Notes: generated by a model not told the origin, from the sequence alone. Shown: positions 1 to 15,428, counted from the stretch's first letter. The stretch: 64,000 nucleotides of DNA from Nocardioidaceae bacterium (GCA_017744365.1 JAGIBL010000001.1:186001-250000), one strand, 5' to 3'. A program made the numbers and translations.

Positions 1-5538
<5,538 letters not shown>

Positions 5539-5546
<8 letters not shown>

Positions 5547-7485
5547 GGGCGGCCACCCGGACCGGCCTGACCCGGGCCGAGGCGAGCCGGGCCTGCTGGG
5601 TCGCGTGGCTGCGGGCCGGCAGCGCGCTGGCGGCCGCGGGAACGCCGTACGGCAAGCTCGGGACCGCGCCGGCGGGGGTGTGGAACAGCCACAGCGCGAG
5701 CGTCCGCATCGCCTCCCAGTCACCGGCGGGCGCCCGCAGCGAGAGCACGCCGCCGGCCTGGGCGCGGACCACGGCCAGCTTGACCGGGGCGGCACCGGGA
5801 AGCCGCACCTCGGCGAGACCGCTGGGGGAACCGGCGCCGTCGGGCAGGCGGAGCCGGAGCCCGCCGACCGAGACGTCGACCAGCTCGGCGCCCTCGCCGT
5901 CGACGAGCACGCCGGTGCTCACCGCGAACCGGTGCGCGTTGCGTCGCGAGGAGGCGTACTCCTCGGCGACGATCCGGCGCATGCCCAGGGCGACCGTGGA
6001 CAGCGCGAGCACCAGCCAGGCCCCGGAGGCGACGGTGGCGCCGGTGGTGGCGCGCCACGGTGCCAGGTCGGCCAGGCCCAGCGCGGCGGAGACCGAGACA
6101 CCGAGCAGGCCGCCGAGCACGAGGTGCAGGATCGTGGGGACGCGGCTGCGCACCCGGTGCTGGCTGCCCTCCTTCGGCGTGACCTGGAAGGTGAGCGCGC
6201 GCCGGGTCACCAGCCACCACAGGCAGGAGAGCCCGACCGGGATCCGCAGCACCCGCAGCGCGAGCGCGTTGCGCCAGCTCAGCTGGTGCCGGTAGAGGCG
6301 CTTGGCGCCCCAGAGCCGGGCGACGAAGGTCGCGGCGAAGACCGAGCCGAACGTCGCGGGGGAGGCGGTCGAGGTCTGCGCGCCGGTGAGCAGCAGCGTC
6401 ACCGGGACGAGCAGGGCCAGGACGCTGCCCGCGCCCTCCAGCCACCACAGCGTGCCGGTCAGGTACTCGTAGTAGTTGCGCCAGGACAGCCACCGCTTGG
6501 CCTTCCAGAGCCGCTCGTGCAGCAGCACCTGCATGGCGCCCATGCCCCAGCGTCGGCGCTGCAGCAGGTACTGCTCGGCGGTCTGCGGCGCGATGCCGAC
6601 GGCCAGGGTCTGGTGGTGGTACGTCGTGCGCCAGCCGGCCTCGAGCAGCCGCAGCGTGGTGTGCATGTCCTCGACGATGGTCTCGGTGGCGACCCCGCCG
6701 ATCTCGCGCAGCGCGGCGGTGCGCACCAGCGCGGTCGAGCCGCACCAGAACGGTCCCGCGTCGGGCCGGTTGCGGGCGGCCATGAGCACGTTGAAGAACA
6801 GGCCCTGCTCGCCGTTGACGCCGTCGTCGTCGAAGGAGCCGGTGTTGTAGAAGGACTGCGGGCCCTGGACCAGCGCGATCCGCGGGTCGGCGAACCAGCC
6901 CAGGGTGGCGGTCAGGAAGGTCGGCAGCGGCACGTGGTCGCAGTCCAGGACGGCCACGACGTCGATGCCGGCCTGCTCGCGCTCCATCAGGTCCAGCGCG
7001 TGGTTGAGGTTGCCGGCCTTGGCGTGCGTGTGCTCCTCGCGACGGACGTAGCGGGCGCCGTACGAGCGGCAGAGCTCCTCGACCCACGGCCGGTCGCCGT
7101 CGTCGAGGACCCAGGTCTCGTGGGCGGGCTCGAGGGCGCACGCGGCGGCGATCGTCGGCACGATGACCTCGGCGGGCTCGTCGTACGTCGGGATCAGCAC
7201 CGCCACGCCCAGGCCCTCGGGCGCCGGGGTCGAGGGCGCCCGCGAGTCGATGTTCCACAGGGTCACCATCCGGATCACCAGTCCGGCCAGCGGGATCGCC
7301 TCGAAGCCGATCAGCACCCAGGCGGCGGCCGGGTGCACCGGCAGCGTGAACAGCACCCGCCAGGTCAGGTAGCCGGCCAGCGCGGTGATCGCGACGGCAC
7401 CGCCGAGGCGGGCCGTGCGGCGGGAGCGGGCGGTCTCCGGGCCGGGGCTGCCGAGCAGGTCGGCCCAGCCGGCGACGGGACTCAT
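5539..7485 (-). CDS. Cellulose-synthase-like family 2 glycosyltransferase with PilZ domain
   Basis: A 648-residue membrane glycosyltransferase of the BcsA type, which polymerises a sugar from a nucleotide donor and extrudes it. Two N-terminal membrane segments precede a GT2 catalytic domain with DCDHVP (the DxD site, near residue 180), the VEDMHTT acid region and QRRRWGMG (the QxxRW signature, near 310). More membrane segments follow, then a PilZ domain near 513-560 with RNAHR and DVSVGG, matching the c-di-GMP-binding RxxxR...DxSxxG pattern. The start ATGA (7485) overlaps the stop of a 32-codon ORF; the end overlaps the GGDEF-EAL start. The product could be a beta-glucan or another exopolysaccharide; no bcsB, bcsZ or bcsC is adjacent, so cellulose itself is not shown. 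Confidence 0.93.
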
Positions 7486-7580
7486 GCCCGCTCCGGGTCG
7501 TGGCGCTTGGTGGTGGTCCGGTTGCGCCGCTCGGAGGCGACGAGGCGGGTCCAGGTGGCGTAGGCAGCCGGCATGCTCAT
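7482..7580 (-). CDS. 32-residue ORF coupled to the glycosyltransferase gene
   Basis: ATG 7580 opens a 32-codon frame starting MSMPAAYATWTRLVASER and rich in Arg, Lys and Thr towards its end. Its TGA (7482-7484) overlaps the ATG of the glycosyltransferase in the ATGA arrangement, which is the usual geometry for translational coupling. A Shine-Dalgarno AAGGGG lies 6-11 nt upstream of the start. No membrane segment or family is recognised. It may be a regulatory leader ORF or a true small protein. An inverted repeat abutting its start codon contains the Shine-Dalgarno, so its translation may be the control point of the operon. Confidence 0.6.
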   Translation of the reverse strand: MSMPAAYATWTRLVASERRNRTTTKRHDPERA

Positions 7581-7628
7581 GAGTACCCCTTGGGTCGTGG
7601 TACTCCTCAGATCGGTCCGCTATGGACC
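7581..7628 (-). promoter_or_regulatory. Two hairpins in the 5' leader of the c-di-GMP glycosyltransferase operon
   Basis: Read on the minus strand, GAGTACC (7605-7599) pairs with GGTACTC (7587-7581). The 3' arm directly touches ATG 7580, and the Shine-Dalgarno AGGGG sits inside the hairpin. Just upstream, GGTCC (7628-7624) pairs with GGACC (7618-7614) around a 5-nt loop. This arrangement could hide the ribosome-binding site. No known riboswitch class is recognised; the pairing is seen, the regulatory role is inferred. Confidence 0.5.
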
Positions 7629-7686
7629 ATTCCGTGCCGTTTTGACTGTTTCGGGACGTTCAGTTTGACGGAGTAGTCCGTTCGGG

Positions 7687-8847
7687 TCAGGACTCGTAGC
7701 TCAGGCCCCCGAGCCGCACCGTTCCGGCAGGGACCCGGCGAGCGCCGTCGCAGGAGCCGGTGACCGGGTCGCAGACCGCGACGGTGCCCGCCTCCGGGTC
7801 GAACGCGAGCACGCTGCCGTCCGGGGTCCAGCCGTAGAACCGGGAGCCGGGCAGCGTGACCGTCGCGCCGTTGCTCAGGGTGACGATCCGCACCGGCGTC
7901 GCCGGCGGGACCCCGTCGCTGGACAGGTAGTCGTCCAGGATCCGGCCGTAGCGGGCGTCGGGGGAGAGGAGGCCGCCGAGCATCGGCTCGCGTGGCCGCA
8001 CCGAGCGCAGCACCTTGCCGGTGGCGAAGTCCCGCACCACCCAGGCAGGGTCCGCCTCGTCGGCGTACACGCCGTGCGCCGCCTCCAGGGTCACGCCGGC
8101 GGTTCCGGGGACGGTGCGCACCGCCCCGGTGGACCAGTCGAGCTCGACCCAGCCCTGGTCGAGCAGCGCCCGGATCCGGGTGCCGTCGGTGGTGACCGGG
8201 GGCGCCTGCCAGCCGCCCCAGGTGAAGGCGCCGGTGATCTCGTGGCGGGCGACCTCGGCGCCCGTGGTGACGTCGACGGCGACGAGGTCCCACGCGGTGT
8301 TCAGCCCGGGACGCGGTGACGAGGCACCCTCGTGCGGCTCGGCGTAGGCGACGTACGGGCTGTCGATGTCGGTGCCCGGGACCCGGTCGGCCATCCGCAG
8401 CCCGCCCAGGTCCCGGGCGCTGCCGTCCGGGCGGACGAGCGTGTACCGCGTCGGCCCGCCGGTCTCCCCGTCGGCGACGGGGCCGCGGCGCACGAGCACG
8501 CCCGCGCCGGTGTAGTAGATCGACGTCACGGCGCTCTCGAAGCGGACCTGGTGCTCGCCGATGTGGAGGACCCGGCCCACCGCGAACGCCCCTTGCTCCC
8601 GGTAGGCGGCCATCGCGGCGGCATCGACGCCGCCGCCCCCCGGACCGGCGCCGCGGACGCCGGCCGTGACGCCGGTGGTGACCGCCGCGACCACGACGAG
8701 CCCGGCCACCGCCTCCAGGCCGCGCCGGCGGCGGCGCATCCCGCGCGCCCGGTGGCGCACGGCGGCAGCATCGGGAGCCGGTACGTCGATCGCGGCGGCC
8801 TCCTCGCGCAGCAGGGTGGCGAGACGCCCGGAATCGTGGTCAGTCAT
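7687..8847 (-). CDS. Membrane-anchored partner of the SigE-family sigma factor
   Basis: A 386-residue protein: an N-terminal cytoplasmic segment of about 40 residues (MTDHDSGRLATLLREEAAAI), a basic stretch RRRRRG, one membrane segment near 45-65 (VAGLVVVAAVTTGVTAGV), then a large extracytoplasmic domain with repeated Trp/Gly/Asp-rich strands that looks like a beta-propeller of the WD40/YVTN kind. Its ATG overlaps the stop of the sigma-factor gene by 8 bp, so the two are made together. Position and topology suggest it holds or tunes the sigma factor, an anti-sigma role inferred from context. No zinc-binding anti-sigma motif (HxxxCxxC) is visible. Confidence 0.75.
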   Translation of the reverse strand: MTDHDSGRLATLLREEAAAIDVPAPDAAAVRHRARGMRRRRRGLEAVAGLVVVAAVTTGVTAGVRGAGPGGGGVDAAAMAAYREQGAFAVGRVLHIGEHQVRFESAVTSIYYTGAGVLVRRGPVADGETGGPTRYTLVRPDGSARDLGGLRMADRVPGTDIDSPYVAYAEPHEGASSPRPGLNTAWDLVAVDVTTGAEVARHEITGAFTWGGWQAPPVTTDGTRIRALLDQGWVELDWSTGAVRTVPGTAGVTLEAAHGVYADEADPAWVVRDFATGKVLRSVRPREPMLGGLLSPDARYGRILDDYLSSDGVPPATPVRIVTLSNGATVTLPGSRFYGWTPDGSVLAFDPEAGTVAVCDPVTGSCDGARRVPAGTVRLGGLSYES

Positions 8848-9343
8848 GGCGGACTCCTTCGAGCTGGAAGGTCTCGCCGAGCTCCGTGCGGAGCTTGGCG
8901 AGGGCGTGGGAGGTCTGGCTCTTCACGGTGCCGGGGGTGATCCGCAGTGCCTGCGCGGTCTGCTCGACGCTCAGGTCCTCGTAGAAGCGGAGCACCACCA
9001 CGGCTCGCTGGCGGGGCGGCAGCGCCCGCAGCGCGGCGGCGAGGTCGGGGCGGTCCGGGCTGGTGGCCGGCGCGACCCGGTCCGGCAGCTCGCCGGTCGC
9101 CACCTCGCGGCGCCAGGCGTGCCGGCGGAACCAGCTGGTCGCGGTGTTGATCAGGACGGTGCGGGCGTAGACGCCGGCAGCGCCGCGGTCGCGGATCCGG
9201 CCCCAGGACAGGTACGTCTTCGCCAGCGCGGTCTGCACCAGGTCCTCGGCGAGTCCTCGCTCGCCGACGAGCAGGTGGGCGGTGCGGAACAGCACCGGCC
9301 ACGCGGTCGTGACGAACTCGGTGAACTCCTCGTCCGCGGTCAT
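8840..9343 (-). CDS. SigE-family ECF RNA polymerase sigma factor
   Basis: A 167-residue sigma-70-type factor. Region 2 lies in the first half (FRTAHLLVGERGLAEDLVQ, the helix binding core polymerase and the -10 element). Region 4 forms the second half, with LPPRQRAVVVLRFYEDLS followed by the helix-turn-helix VEQTAQALRITPGTVKSQ. This size and the phrase ALPPRQRAVVVLRFYEDLS are typical of the SigE-like subfamily common in actinomycetes. ATG 9343 was chosen because AGGAGGTG lies 4-11 nt upstream; the frame is open 24 nt further. It is co-transcribed with the membrane gene at 7687-8847, probably its regulator. Confidence 0.9.
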   Translation of the reverse strand: MTADEEFTEFVTTAWPVLFRTAHLLVGERGLAEDLVQTALAKTYLSWGRIRDRGAAGVYARTVLINTATSWFRRHAWRREVATGELPDRVAPATSPDRPDLAAALRALPPRQRAVVVLRFYEDLSVEQTAQALRITPGTVKSQTSHALAKLRTELGETFQLEGVRHD

Positions 9344-9436
9344 CGCACCTCCTGGTCGGGCCCTCACCCGGAGGGCGCCGTCACCCGGAAGGATGCGACG
9401 GGACGGCCGTCCGGTTGCACGGACCCGCCGGAATCC

Positions 9437-9928
9437 TCAGCCGTCCGCGCCGATGTCGGTGGACCCGAACGCGTCGGCCGCGAGGAGCTGCTCGCGCAGG
9501 ATGTCCGCGTGCCCCGCGTGCCGGGCCAGCTCCTGGATCATGTGCAGGTAGATCCAGTGCAGCGTCACCGCACCGTGCCGGGCCTGGAAGGTCTCGCCGA
9601 GGTCGTGCTCGGCGGCGATCCGGCGCGAGTCCGCGGCCGCCTCCTCGAACAGCGCGATCGCGCCCTCGACCGTGTCGGCGTCGCTGGTGACGAAGCTGGA
9701 GTCGACGTCCTCGCCGATGCCGACCTCGGCCCGGGTGCGGCCGTCGACCCGGTGGCTGAACCAGACCCGCTCGACGAAGGTCGCGTGCTTGACCAGGGCC
9801 AGCGGGGTCGTCAGCGAGGGCACCAGCCGGCGGCGGGCCTGCTCCTCGGTGAGGCCGCGCAGGGTCTCGACCAGCTCGGCCCGGATCATGTCCAGGAAGT
9901 TCTCCAGCTCGGTGCGCTCGTCCTCCAT
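9437..9928 (-). CDS. DinB-family protein (DUF664 type)
   Basis: A 163-residue four-helix protein of the DinB/YfiT-like superfamily. The likely metal-binding histidines are in LALVKHATFVERVWF near residue 47 and in HWIYLHMIQELARHAGHADIL near the C-terminus, the spacing normal for the group. Members act as thiol-dependent S-transferases or have unknown functions; the substrate is not readable here. It is divergent from gatC with about 43 bp between starts. Confidence 0.85.
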   Translation of the reverse strand: MEDERTELENFLDMIRAELVETLRGLTEEQARRRLVPSLTTPLALVKHATFVERVWFSHRVDGRTRAEVGIGEDVDSSFVTSDADTVEGAIALFEEAAADSRRIAAEHDLGETFQARHGAVTLHWIYLHMIQELARHAGHADILREQLLAADAFGSTDIGADG

Positions 9929-9971
9929 GCGGGTGAGAGTAGGCGGTCCCGGACCTCCTAGGATGACGGGC

Positions 9972-10271
9972 ATGCCTGACATCACCCGTGACGAGGTGCG
10001 CCACCTGGCCGACCTCGCCCGGATCGAGCTCGACGACGCCGAGCTCGACCACCTCGCCCCGCAGCTCTCGGTGATCCTCGAGTCCATCGCCTCGATCGCC
10101 GACGTCGCGGCCGCGGACATCCCGCCGACCTCGCACGCGCTGCCGCTGACCAACGTGTTCCGCGACGACGTGGTGGAGCCGTGCCTGACCGCCGAGCAGG
10201 CGCTCGCGGGCGCACCCGCGGTCGAGGACCAGCGCTTCTCGGTGCCGCGGATCCTGGGGGACGAGCAGTGA
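9972..10271 (+). CDS. gatC: Asp/Glu-tRNA amidotransferase subunit C
   Basis: A 99-residue accessory subunit that stabilises GatA-GatB in the complex converting mischarged Glu-tRNAGln (and Asp-tRNAAsn) to Gln-tRNAGln. It shows the family opening [17 protein letters not shown] and the C-terminal [14 protein letters not shown]...FSVPRIL. ATG 9972 gives the normal length. The TGA overlaps the GTG of gatA (GTGA). First gene of gatC-gatA-gatB. The window also encodes gltX and a tRNA-Gln, the other parts of this indirect route. Confidence 0.96.
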   Translation: MPDITRDEVRHLADLARIELDDAELDHLAPQLSVILESIASIADVAAADIPPTSHALPLTNVFRDDVVEPCLTAEQALAGAPAVEDQRFSVPRILGDEQ

Positions 10272-11779
10272 GCCTCCTGAGCAAGACCGCCGCCGAGCTG
10301 GCCGACCTGCTCGCCGCCGGCGAGACCACGAGCGTGGCGCTCACCCAGGCCTACCTGGACCGGATCGCCGAGGTGGACACCCACCTGCACGCCTTCCTGC
10401 ACGTCGATGCCGAGGGCGCGCTCGCCCAGGCCGCCGCCTCCGACGCCCGGCGCGCGGCCGGTGAGCTGCTCAGCCCGCTCGACGGGGTGCCGATCGCCGT
10501 CAAGGACGTGCTCGCCACCAGCGGGCTGCCGACGACCTGCGGGTCCAAGATCCTCGAGGGCTGGATCCCGCCGTACGACGCGACCGTGGTCGCCCGGCTC
10601 AAGGCCGCCGGCCTGCCGATCCTGGGCAAGACCAACATGGACGAGTTCGCGATGGGCTCCTCCACCGAGCACTCCGCGTACGGCCCGACCCGCAACCCGT
10701 GGGACACCGACCGGATCCCGGGCGGCTCCGGCGGCGGCTCGGCGGCCGCGATCGCCGCGTCCGAGGCGCCGCTGGCCATCGGCACCGACACCGGCGGCTC
10801 CATCCGGCAGCCGGGTGCGGTCACCGGCACGGTCGGGGTCAAGCCGACGTACGGCGGGATCTCGCGCTACGGCCTGGTGGCGATGGCCAACTCGCTCGAC
10901 CAGGCCGGCCCGGTGACCCGCAGCGTGCTCGACGCGGCGCTGCTGCACGAGGTCATCGGCGGGCACGATCCCAAGGACTCGACCAGCATCGACCAGCCGC
11001 TGCCCGCGCTCGTCGCGGCCGCGCGCCAGGGTGCCTCCGGTGACCTGACCGGGGTCCGGATCGGCGTGATCAGCGAGCTGCGCGGCGAGGGCTACCAGCC
11101 GGGGGTCGAGCAGCGGTTCGACGAGGCCGTCGCACTGCTGACCCAGGCCGGCGCCGAGGTCGTCGAGGTCTCCTGCCCGAGCTTCACGCACGCGCTCGCG
11201 GCGTACTACCTGATCATGCCGAGCGAGGCCTCCAGCAACCTGGCCCGCTTCGACGCCATGCGCTACGGGCTGCGGGTGCTCCCCGACGGGGTGGCCGACC
11301 CGAGCGCCGAGGAGGTGATGCGGGCGACCCGCGACGCCGGCTTCGGCGACGAGGTGAAGCGCCGCATCATCCTGGGCACCTACGCCCTGTCCAGTGGCTA
11401 CTACGACGCCTACTACGGGCAGGCGCAGAAGGTGCGGACCCTGATCAGCCGCGACTTCGAGGCGGCGTTCGCGAAGGCCGACGTGCTGGTCTCGCCGACC
11501 GCGCCGACAACCGCGTTCAAGATCGGCGAGAAGCTCGACGACCCGCTGGCGATGTACCTCAACGACGTCGCTACGATCCCGGCCAATCTGGCCGGCGTCC
11601 CGGGCATCTCGGTCCCGGCCGGCCTGGCCCCGGAGGACGGCCTCCCGGTCGGCTTCCAGGTGCTCGCCCCGGCCCTCGCCGACGACCGGCTCTACCGCGT
11701 CGGCGCCGCGCTGGAGGCCCTGCTGGAGAAGCAGTGGGGCGGTTCGCTCCTTTCCCAGGTTCCCGAGGTGACCGCATGA
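10268..11779 (+). CDS. gatA: Asp/Glu-tRNA amidotransferase subunit A
   Basis: A 503-residue amidase-signature enzyme that hydrolyses glutamine and passes ammonia to GatB. The catalytic Lys is in VPIAVKDV, the cis-Ser in the Gly/Ser loop [12 protein letters not shown], and the nucleophile Ser in [11 protein letters not shown], the complete Ser-cisSer-Lys set. GTG 10268 overlaps the gatC stop, and the TGA overlaps the ATG of gatB, so all three subunits are translationally coupled, as expected for a stoichiometric complex. Confidence 0.97.
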   Translation: MSLLSKTAAELADLLAAGETTSVALTQAYLDRIAEVDTHLHAFLHVDAEGALAQAAASDARRAAGELLSPLDGVPIAVKDVLATSGLPTTCGSKILEGWIPPYDATVVARLKAAGLPILGKTNMDEFAMGSSTEHSAYGPTRNPWDTDRIPGGSGGGSAAAIAASEAPLAIGTDTGGSIRQPGAVTGTVGVKPTYGGISRYGLVAMANSLDQAGPVTRSVLDAALLHEVIGGHDPKDSTSIDQPLPALVAAARQGASGDLTGVRIGVISELRGEGYQPGVEQRFDEAVALLTQAGAEVVEVSCPSFTHALAAYYLIMPSEASSNLARFDAMRYGLRVLPDGVADPSAEEVMRATRDAGFGDEVKRRIILGTYALSSGYYDAYYGQAQKVRTLISRDFEAAFAKADVLVSPTAPTTAFKIGEKLDDPLAMYLNDVATIPANLAGVPGISVPAGLAPEDGLPVGFQVLAPALADDRLYRVGAALEALLEKQWGGSLLSQVPEVTA

Positions 11780-13266
11780 CCGAGACCCTGCTCTCCTTCG
11801 AGGACGCGCTCGCGCAGTTCGACCCGGCGATGGGCTTGGAGGTCCACGTCGAGCTGAACACGAACACGAAGATGTTCTGCGGCTGCCCGACCGAGTTCGG
11901 TGCCGAGCCGAACACCCAGGTCTGCCCGACGTGCCTGGGCCTCCCCGGCTCGATGCCGGTGGTGAACCGCACCGCGGTCGAGTCGGCGATCCGGATCGGC
12001 CTGGCGCTGAACTGCCAGATCGCGGAGTGGTGCCGGTTCGCCCGGAAGAACTACTTCTACCCGGACATGCCGAAGAACTTCCAGACCTCCCAGTACGACG
12101 AGCCGATCGCGTTCGACGGCTGGACCGAGGTGGAGGTGGACGGGGAGACCTTCCGCATCGAGATCGAGCGGGCGCACATGGAGGAGGACACCGGCAAGTC
12201 CACGCACGTGGGCACCACCGGTCGCATCCACGGCGCCGACTACTCGCTGGTCGACTACAACCGGGCCGGCATTCCGCTCATCGAGATCGTCACCAAGCCG
12301 ATCACCGGCACCCGCGAGCAGGCCCCGGCCGTGGCGCGCGCGTACGTCGCGGCGCTGCGCGACATCCTGCTCGGGCTCGGGGTCTCCGACGTACGGATGG
12401 AGCAGGGCTCGCTGCGCTGCGACGTGAACCTGTCGCTCGCCCCCGCCGGCAGCGGCACCCTCGGGACCCGGACCGAGACCAAGAACGTGAACTCGCTGCG
12501 CTCGGTCGAGCGGGCCGCGCGCTACGAGATCTCCCGGCAGGCCGCGCTGCTGGCAGCAGGCTCGACCGTGACCCAGGAGACGAGGCACTGGCACGAGGAC
12601 ACCGGCGTCACCACCAGCGGCCGGGAGAAGTCCGACGCCGAGGACTACCGGTACTTCCCTGAGCCCGACCTGGTGCCGGTGGCGCCGTCGCGGGAGTGGG
12701 TCGAGGAGCTGCGCGCCGCGCTGCCCGAGCCGCCGCGGGAGAAGCGGGCCCGGCTGCAGGCCGAGTGGGGCTACTCCGACCTGGAGATGCGCGACGTGGT
12801 GGCCGCGGGTGCGATCCCGCAGATCGAGGAGACCATCGCCGCCGGCACCACCGCGCAGGCGGCCCGGAAGTGGTGGATGTCCGAGCTGGCCCGGCGCGCC
12901 AACGAGCAGGGTGTCGAGCTGGCCGAGCTGCCGGTCACCCCGGCCCAGGTCGCCGCGATCCAGGCGCTCGTCGATGCAGGCGAGATCAACGACAAGCTTG
13001 CCCGCCAGGTCTTCGACGGCGTCCTCGCCGGCGAGGGCTCGCCCGAGGAGGTCGTGAAGGCCCGCGGGCTCGCGGTCGTCTCCGACGAGGGCGCCCTCTC
13101 CGAGGCCGTCGACCGCGCCATCGCTGCCAACCCGGACGTCGCCGAGAAGATCCGCGACGGCAAGGTGGCCGCGGCGGGCGCGCTCATCGGCGCGGTCATG
13201 AAGGACATGCGCGGCCAGGCCGACGCCGGCCGGGTCCGCGAGCTGATCCTGGAGAAGCTGGCCTGA
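11776..13266 (+). CDS. gatB: Asp/Glu-tRNA amidotransferase subunit B
   Basis: A 496-residue kinase-like subunit that phosphorylates the tRNA-bound Glu or Asp and performs the amidation. Family motifs seen are [11 protein letters not shown], zinc-site cysteines CGC...[12 protein letters not shown], the segment [17 protein letters not shown], and the C-terminal helical and YqeY-like tail ([21 protein letters not shown]). ATG 11776 overlaps the gatA stop as ATGA, with GAGGTG upstream. Last gene of the operon; a weak 6-bp inverted repeat follows the stop. Confidence 0.97.
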   Translation: MTETLLSFEDALAQFDPAMGLEVHVELNTNTKMFCGCPTEFGAEPNTQVCPTCLGLPGSMPVVNRTAVESAIRIGLALNCQIAEWCRFARKNYFYPDMPKNFQTSQYDEPIAFDGWTEVEVDGETFRIEIERAHMEEDTGKSTHVGTTGRIHGADYSLVDYNRAGIPLIEIVTKPITGTREQAPAVARAYVAALRDILLGLGVSDVRMEQGSLRCDVNLSLAPAGSGTLGTRTETKNVNSLRSVERAARYEISRQAALLAAGSTVTQETRHWHEDTGVTTSGREKSDAEDYRYFPEPDLVPVAPSREWVEELRAALPEPPREKRARLQAEWGYSDLEMRDVVAAGAIPQIEETIAAGTTAQAARKWWMSELARRANEQGVELAELPVTPAQVAAIQALVDAGEINDKLARQVFDGVLAGEGSPEEVVKARGLAVVSDEGALSEAVDRAIAANPDVAEKIRDGKVAAAGALIGAVMKDMRGQADAGRVRELILEKLA

Positions 13267-13317
13267 CGCCCGTCCCGAACTCGGTGGGCGGGCGCATCGC
13301 TGACTCCTCAGCCGAGC

Positions 13318-13944
13318 TCAGCGTTCAACTCTCGACGTGCCATCGCCGGCGACCTCGTACGCATTGTCGGCGCATGCCGTGTCGGGTTGGCCGGGCGCGC
13401 AGAGTGCGAAGGCGGACGGGATCACCGCGCGGTAGGTCTTGGCTCCGATCCGATAGGTGATCCGAATGCCGGTACGCACTGCCGGCACGTCCGACTTCAG
13501 CCGGTAGCCCATCAGGATCTCGTAGCCACTCTCGTTGTACGTCTTCTTCAGCGGCTGAACCTTGACGTTCTCCGCGTCGAAGACGTCCGCGCCGATTCCC
13601 TTCGGTGGCCACCCGGGCAGTACCTGTTGCTGGGCGAGCTCCCGATCAGGCGCGGCAAGCTTCGCGCCGAGGAACTCGAACGTGGACTCGCCCCCGAGGC
13701 TCTCGACTTTCAGCAGCGTCGCCGGCCGGTTTCCGCCGAGGGCGAGGACGGCGAATCCGTCGGTGAACAAGCGAGGCGTGTCGTTGCGCAGGACGTAGCC
13801 GGACCTGCCGTCCTGACCCAAGAGTGGTCCTGGACCACTGATCTCGTGACGTCCCTGGGTGGGTGCGTCACCGCACCCACCCACCGTCAGAGCGGCACAG
13901 AGTCCAACGACGAGAACAGCAACCATGGTGCGGAGTCTGTTCAC
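13318..13944 (-). CDS. Putative lipoprotein of unknown function
   Basis: A 208-residue exported protein. A signal peptide (MVAVLVVGLCAALTVGGC) ends in a lipobox-like VGGC, so Cys24 would be lipid-modified and the protein held on the outer face of the membrane. The mature part has no recognised domain; it contains two late cysteines (ALCAPGQPDTACADN) that could form a disulfide. GTG 13944 was chosen because GAGGAAG lies upstream and because it overlaps the TAG stop of the preceding secreted gene by one base (TAGTG), so the pair forms one operon. Codon choice uses more A/T at third positions than neighbouring genes, which may mean acquisition from another genome. Confidence 0.75.
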   Translation of the reverse strand: MNRLRTMVAVLVVGLCAALTVGGCGDAPTQGRHEISGPGPLLGQDGRSGYVLRNDTPRLFTDGFAVLALGGNRPATLLKVESLGGESTFEFLGAKLAAPDRELAQQQVLPGWPPKGIGADVFDAENVKVQPLKKTYNESGYEILMGYRLKSDVPAVRTGIRITYRIGAKTYRAVIPSAFALCAPGQPDTACADNAYEVAGDGTSRVER

Positions 13945-15428
13945 TACCGAACTTCCTCGAAGAGAGAAGAGGCGCGGATGTCGGCGCCGCTGATGCAGTA
14001 CCTCGGTGCGGTGCCTGGTTTCGGGACGATTCTTACCGACGTTGCAGATGTCTGCTGCTGGCTTGCATCCAGCCTGATCCCGATGACCGCAAAGTAGCCG
14101 CCGAAGGTCGTGGTTGTAGCTTGCGATGTTGTCACCGCGGCACCCACCGACGCTTGATGCTTGCAGGCGAATCCTGGACCCCACGGGTATTCGCGAGGAG
14201 CGGACGCCCCAATAGCCGGTACCGCCATGACCCACTTGTAGTTCAACTTGTCATCACGACGATCGGTCCAGAGCCCGCGATAGAAGCACCGCTCCTTGTA
14301 GTGGGTATAACGCCACTCGACAAACTGCGTGGCGAAAACGTCGTACGGAATGGTCCAATCGAAGCTCAGCGAGCCGTCGGTCTCGGTTCCGTACTGAATC
14401 CCGCCTGCGACCTTCTTTCCGGCGAGGTCGAACGCGACACCGCCCTTCGTCTTCTTGTCCGTGTGGAACCTGACCTCTTGAGTCGATTTGAGCGCGGTGT
14501 GGGTGAACCGGGTCGGCAACATGGCGTACTTGACCCCTGAAACCTTCTGGTACCGCAGATAGAACGGATAAGCGCAGGGACCTGGGACATAGACCTGAGC
14601 CTCGGCTGGAGTCGCCTGTGAGGCGGTCCTCGCGAACGCGGGAGCGGGAGGAGGAGATGAAGGGTCATCGGACTCCGCGGGCGGTACGTACCCATCGGGC
14701 GCAGGGATCACCAGGTTCCCGCCATCGCCGACGAGCCCGTTGACCAGGTTCACGATGAACCCCGGGACCAGCGACCCGAGTTCGTCGAGATAGGAGACGG
14801 CGTCCGACACGGGTCCAGTGACCGAGTTGATCACTGCGACCGCAGGCGTGAGGAGTTGGAGGAGACCAGAGATGAGGCCGTTCACCGTGGGAGCGAAGTC
14901 GTACACGACCTGCTCGTCGCCGACTACCGCGCGCAGCTCGTAGTTAGCGTCGGGATCAACAAGTGCAACCAGTCCAGTGAAGAAACCGTCAGAGTCGGTG
15001 ACTGCGGTCCCCACAGGATCCAGATCTATCGCGGTCGGGACCTGCTTGCCGCTGCCGTCGTCGACGTAGTCGCCCGACGTCTGCTTGAACAGCTCGATGT
15101 CGACACTCCCTGCGCCAAGACCCGTGGCATCGAGAAGGCGACCAGTGATGATGGGAAGGAGTTCCAAGGTGTCGCCTGCTGCCGCCGGTGCTGTGGTCTT
15201 GGCGGCCGCCGATGTCTTCGCCGGGCCGGCGGGAACAAGCATCCCGTCCGAGTTGACAACGACCTTGACGCCGCCGACCACTCCACTTGTGGCTGTCTGG
15301 TCGCCGTTCGCATCGGTGACCACGTCACGGGATGTGTTCGGCCTCGCTTGTGCTGTTGGAATCGCGAGTAGCGATGCTGCGACTGCCAGGACAGCAACCG
15401 CGGCGCGAGCAGATGTGAAACGAGACAT
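13944..15428 (-). CDS. Secreted protein with a carboxypeptidase-regulatory-like region
   Basis: A 494-residue protein with a Sec signal peptide (ARAAVAVLAVAASLLAIPTAQA). Residues about 90-190 resemble a carboxypeptidase-regulatory or SpaA-like beta-sandwich (GRLLDATGLGAGSVDIELF, TDSDGFFTGLVAL, ANYELRAVVGDEQVVYDF). A hydrophobic stretch near 200-250, a Pro/Ser linker (DDPSSPPPAPAF) and a C-terminal region of about 200 residues without recognised family follow. ATG 15428 has CAGGAG upstream. Third-position A/T is visibly higher than in the flanking genes. It probably acts at the cell surface with the lipoprotein encoded immediately downstream; function unknown. Confidence 0.75.
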   Translation of the reverse strand: MSRFTSARAAVAVLAVAASLLAIPTAQARPNTSRDVVTDANGDQTATSGVVGGVKVVVNSDGMLVPAGPAKTSAAAKTTAPAAAGDTLELLPIITGRLLDATGLGAGSVDIELFKQTSGDYVDDGSGKQVPTAIDLDPVGTAVTDSDGFFTGLVALVDPDANYELRAVVGDEQVVYDFAPTVNGLISGLLQLLTPAVAVINSVTGPVSDAVSYLDELGSLVPGFIVNLVNGLVGDGGNLVIPAPDGYVPPAESDDPSSPPPAPAFARTASQATPAEAQVYVPGPCAYPFYLRYQKVSGVKYAMLPTRFTHTALKSTQEVRFHTDKKTKGGVAFDLAGKKVAGGIQYGTETDGSLSFDWTIPYDVFATQFVEWRYTHYKERCFYRGLWTDRRDDKLNYKWVMAVPAIGASAPREYPWGPGFACKHQASVGAAVTTSQATTTTFGGYFAVIGIRLDASQQQTSATSVRIVPKPGTAPRYCISGADIRASSLFEEVR

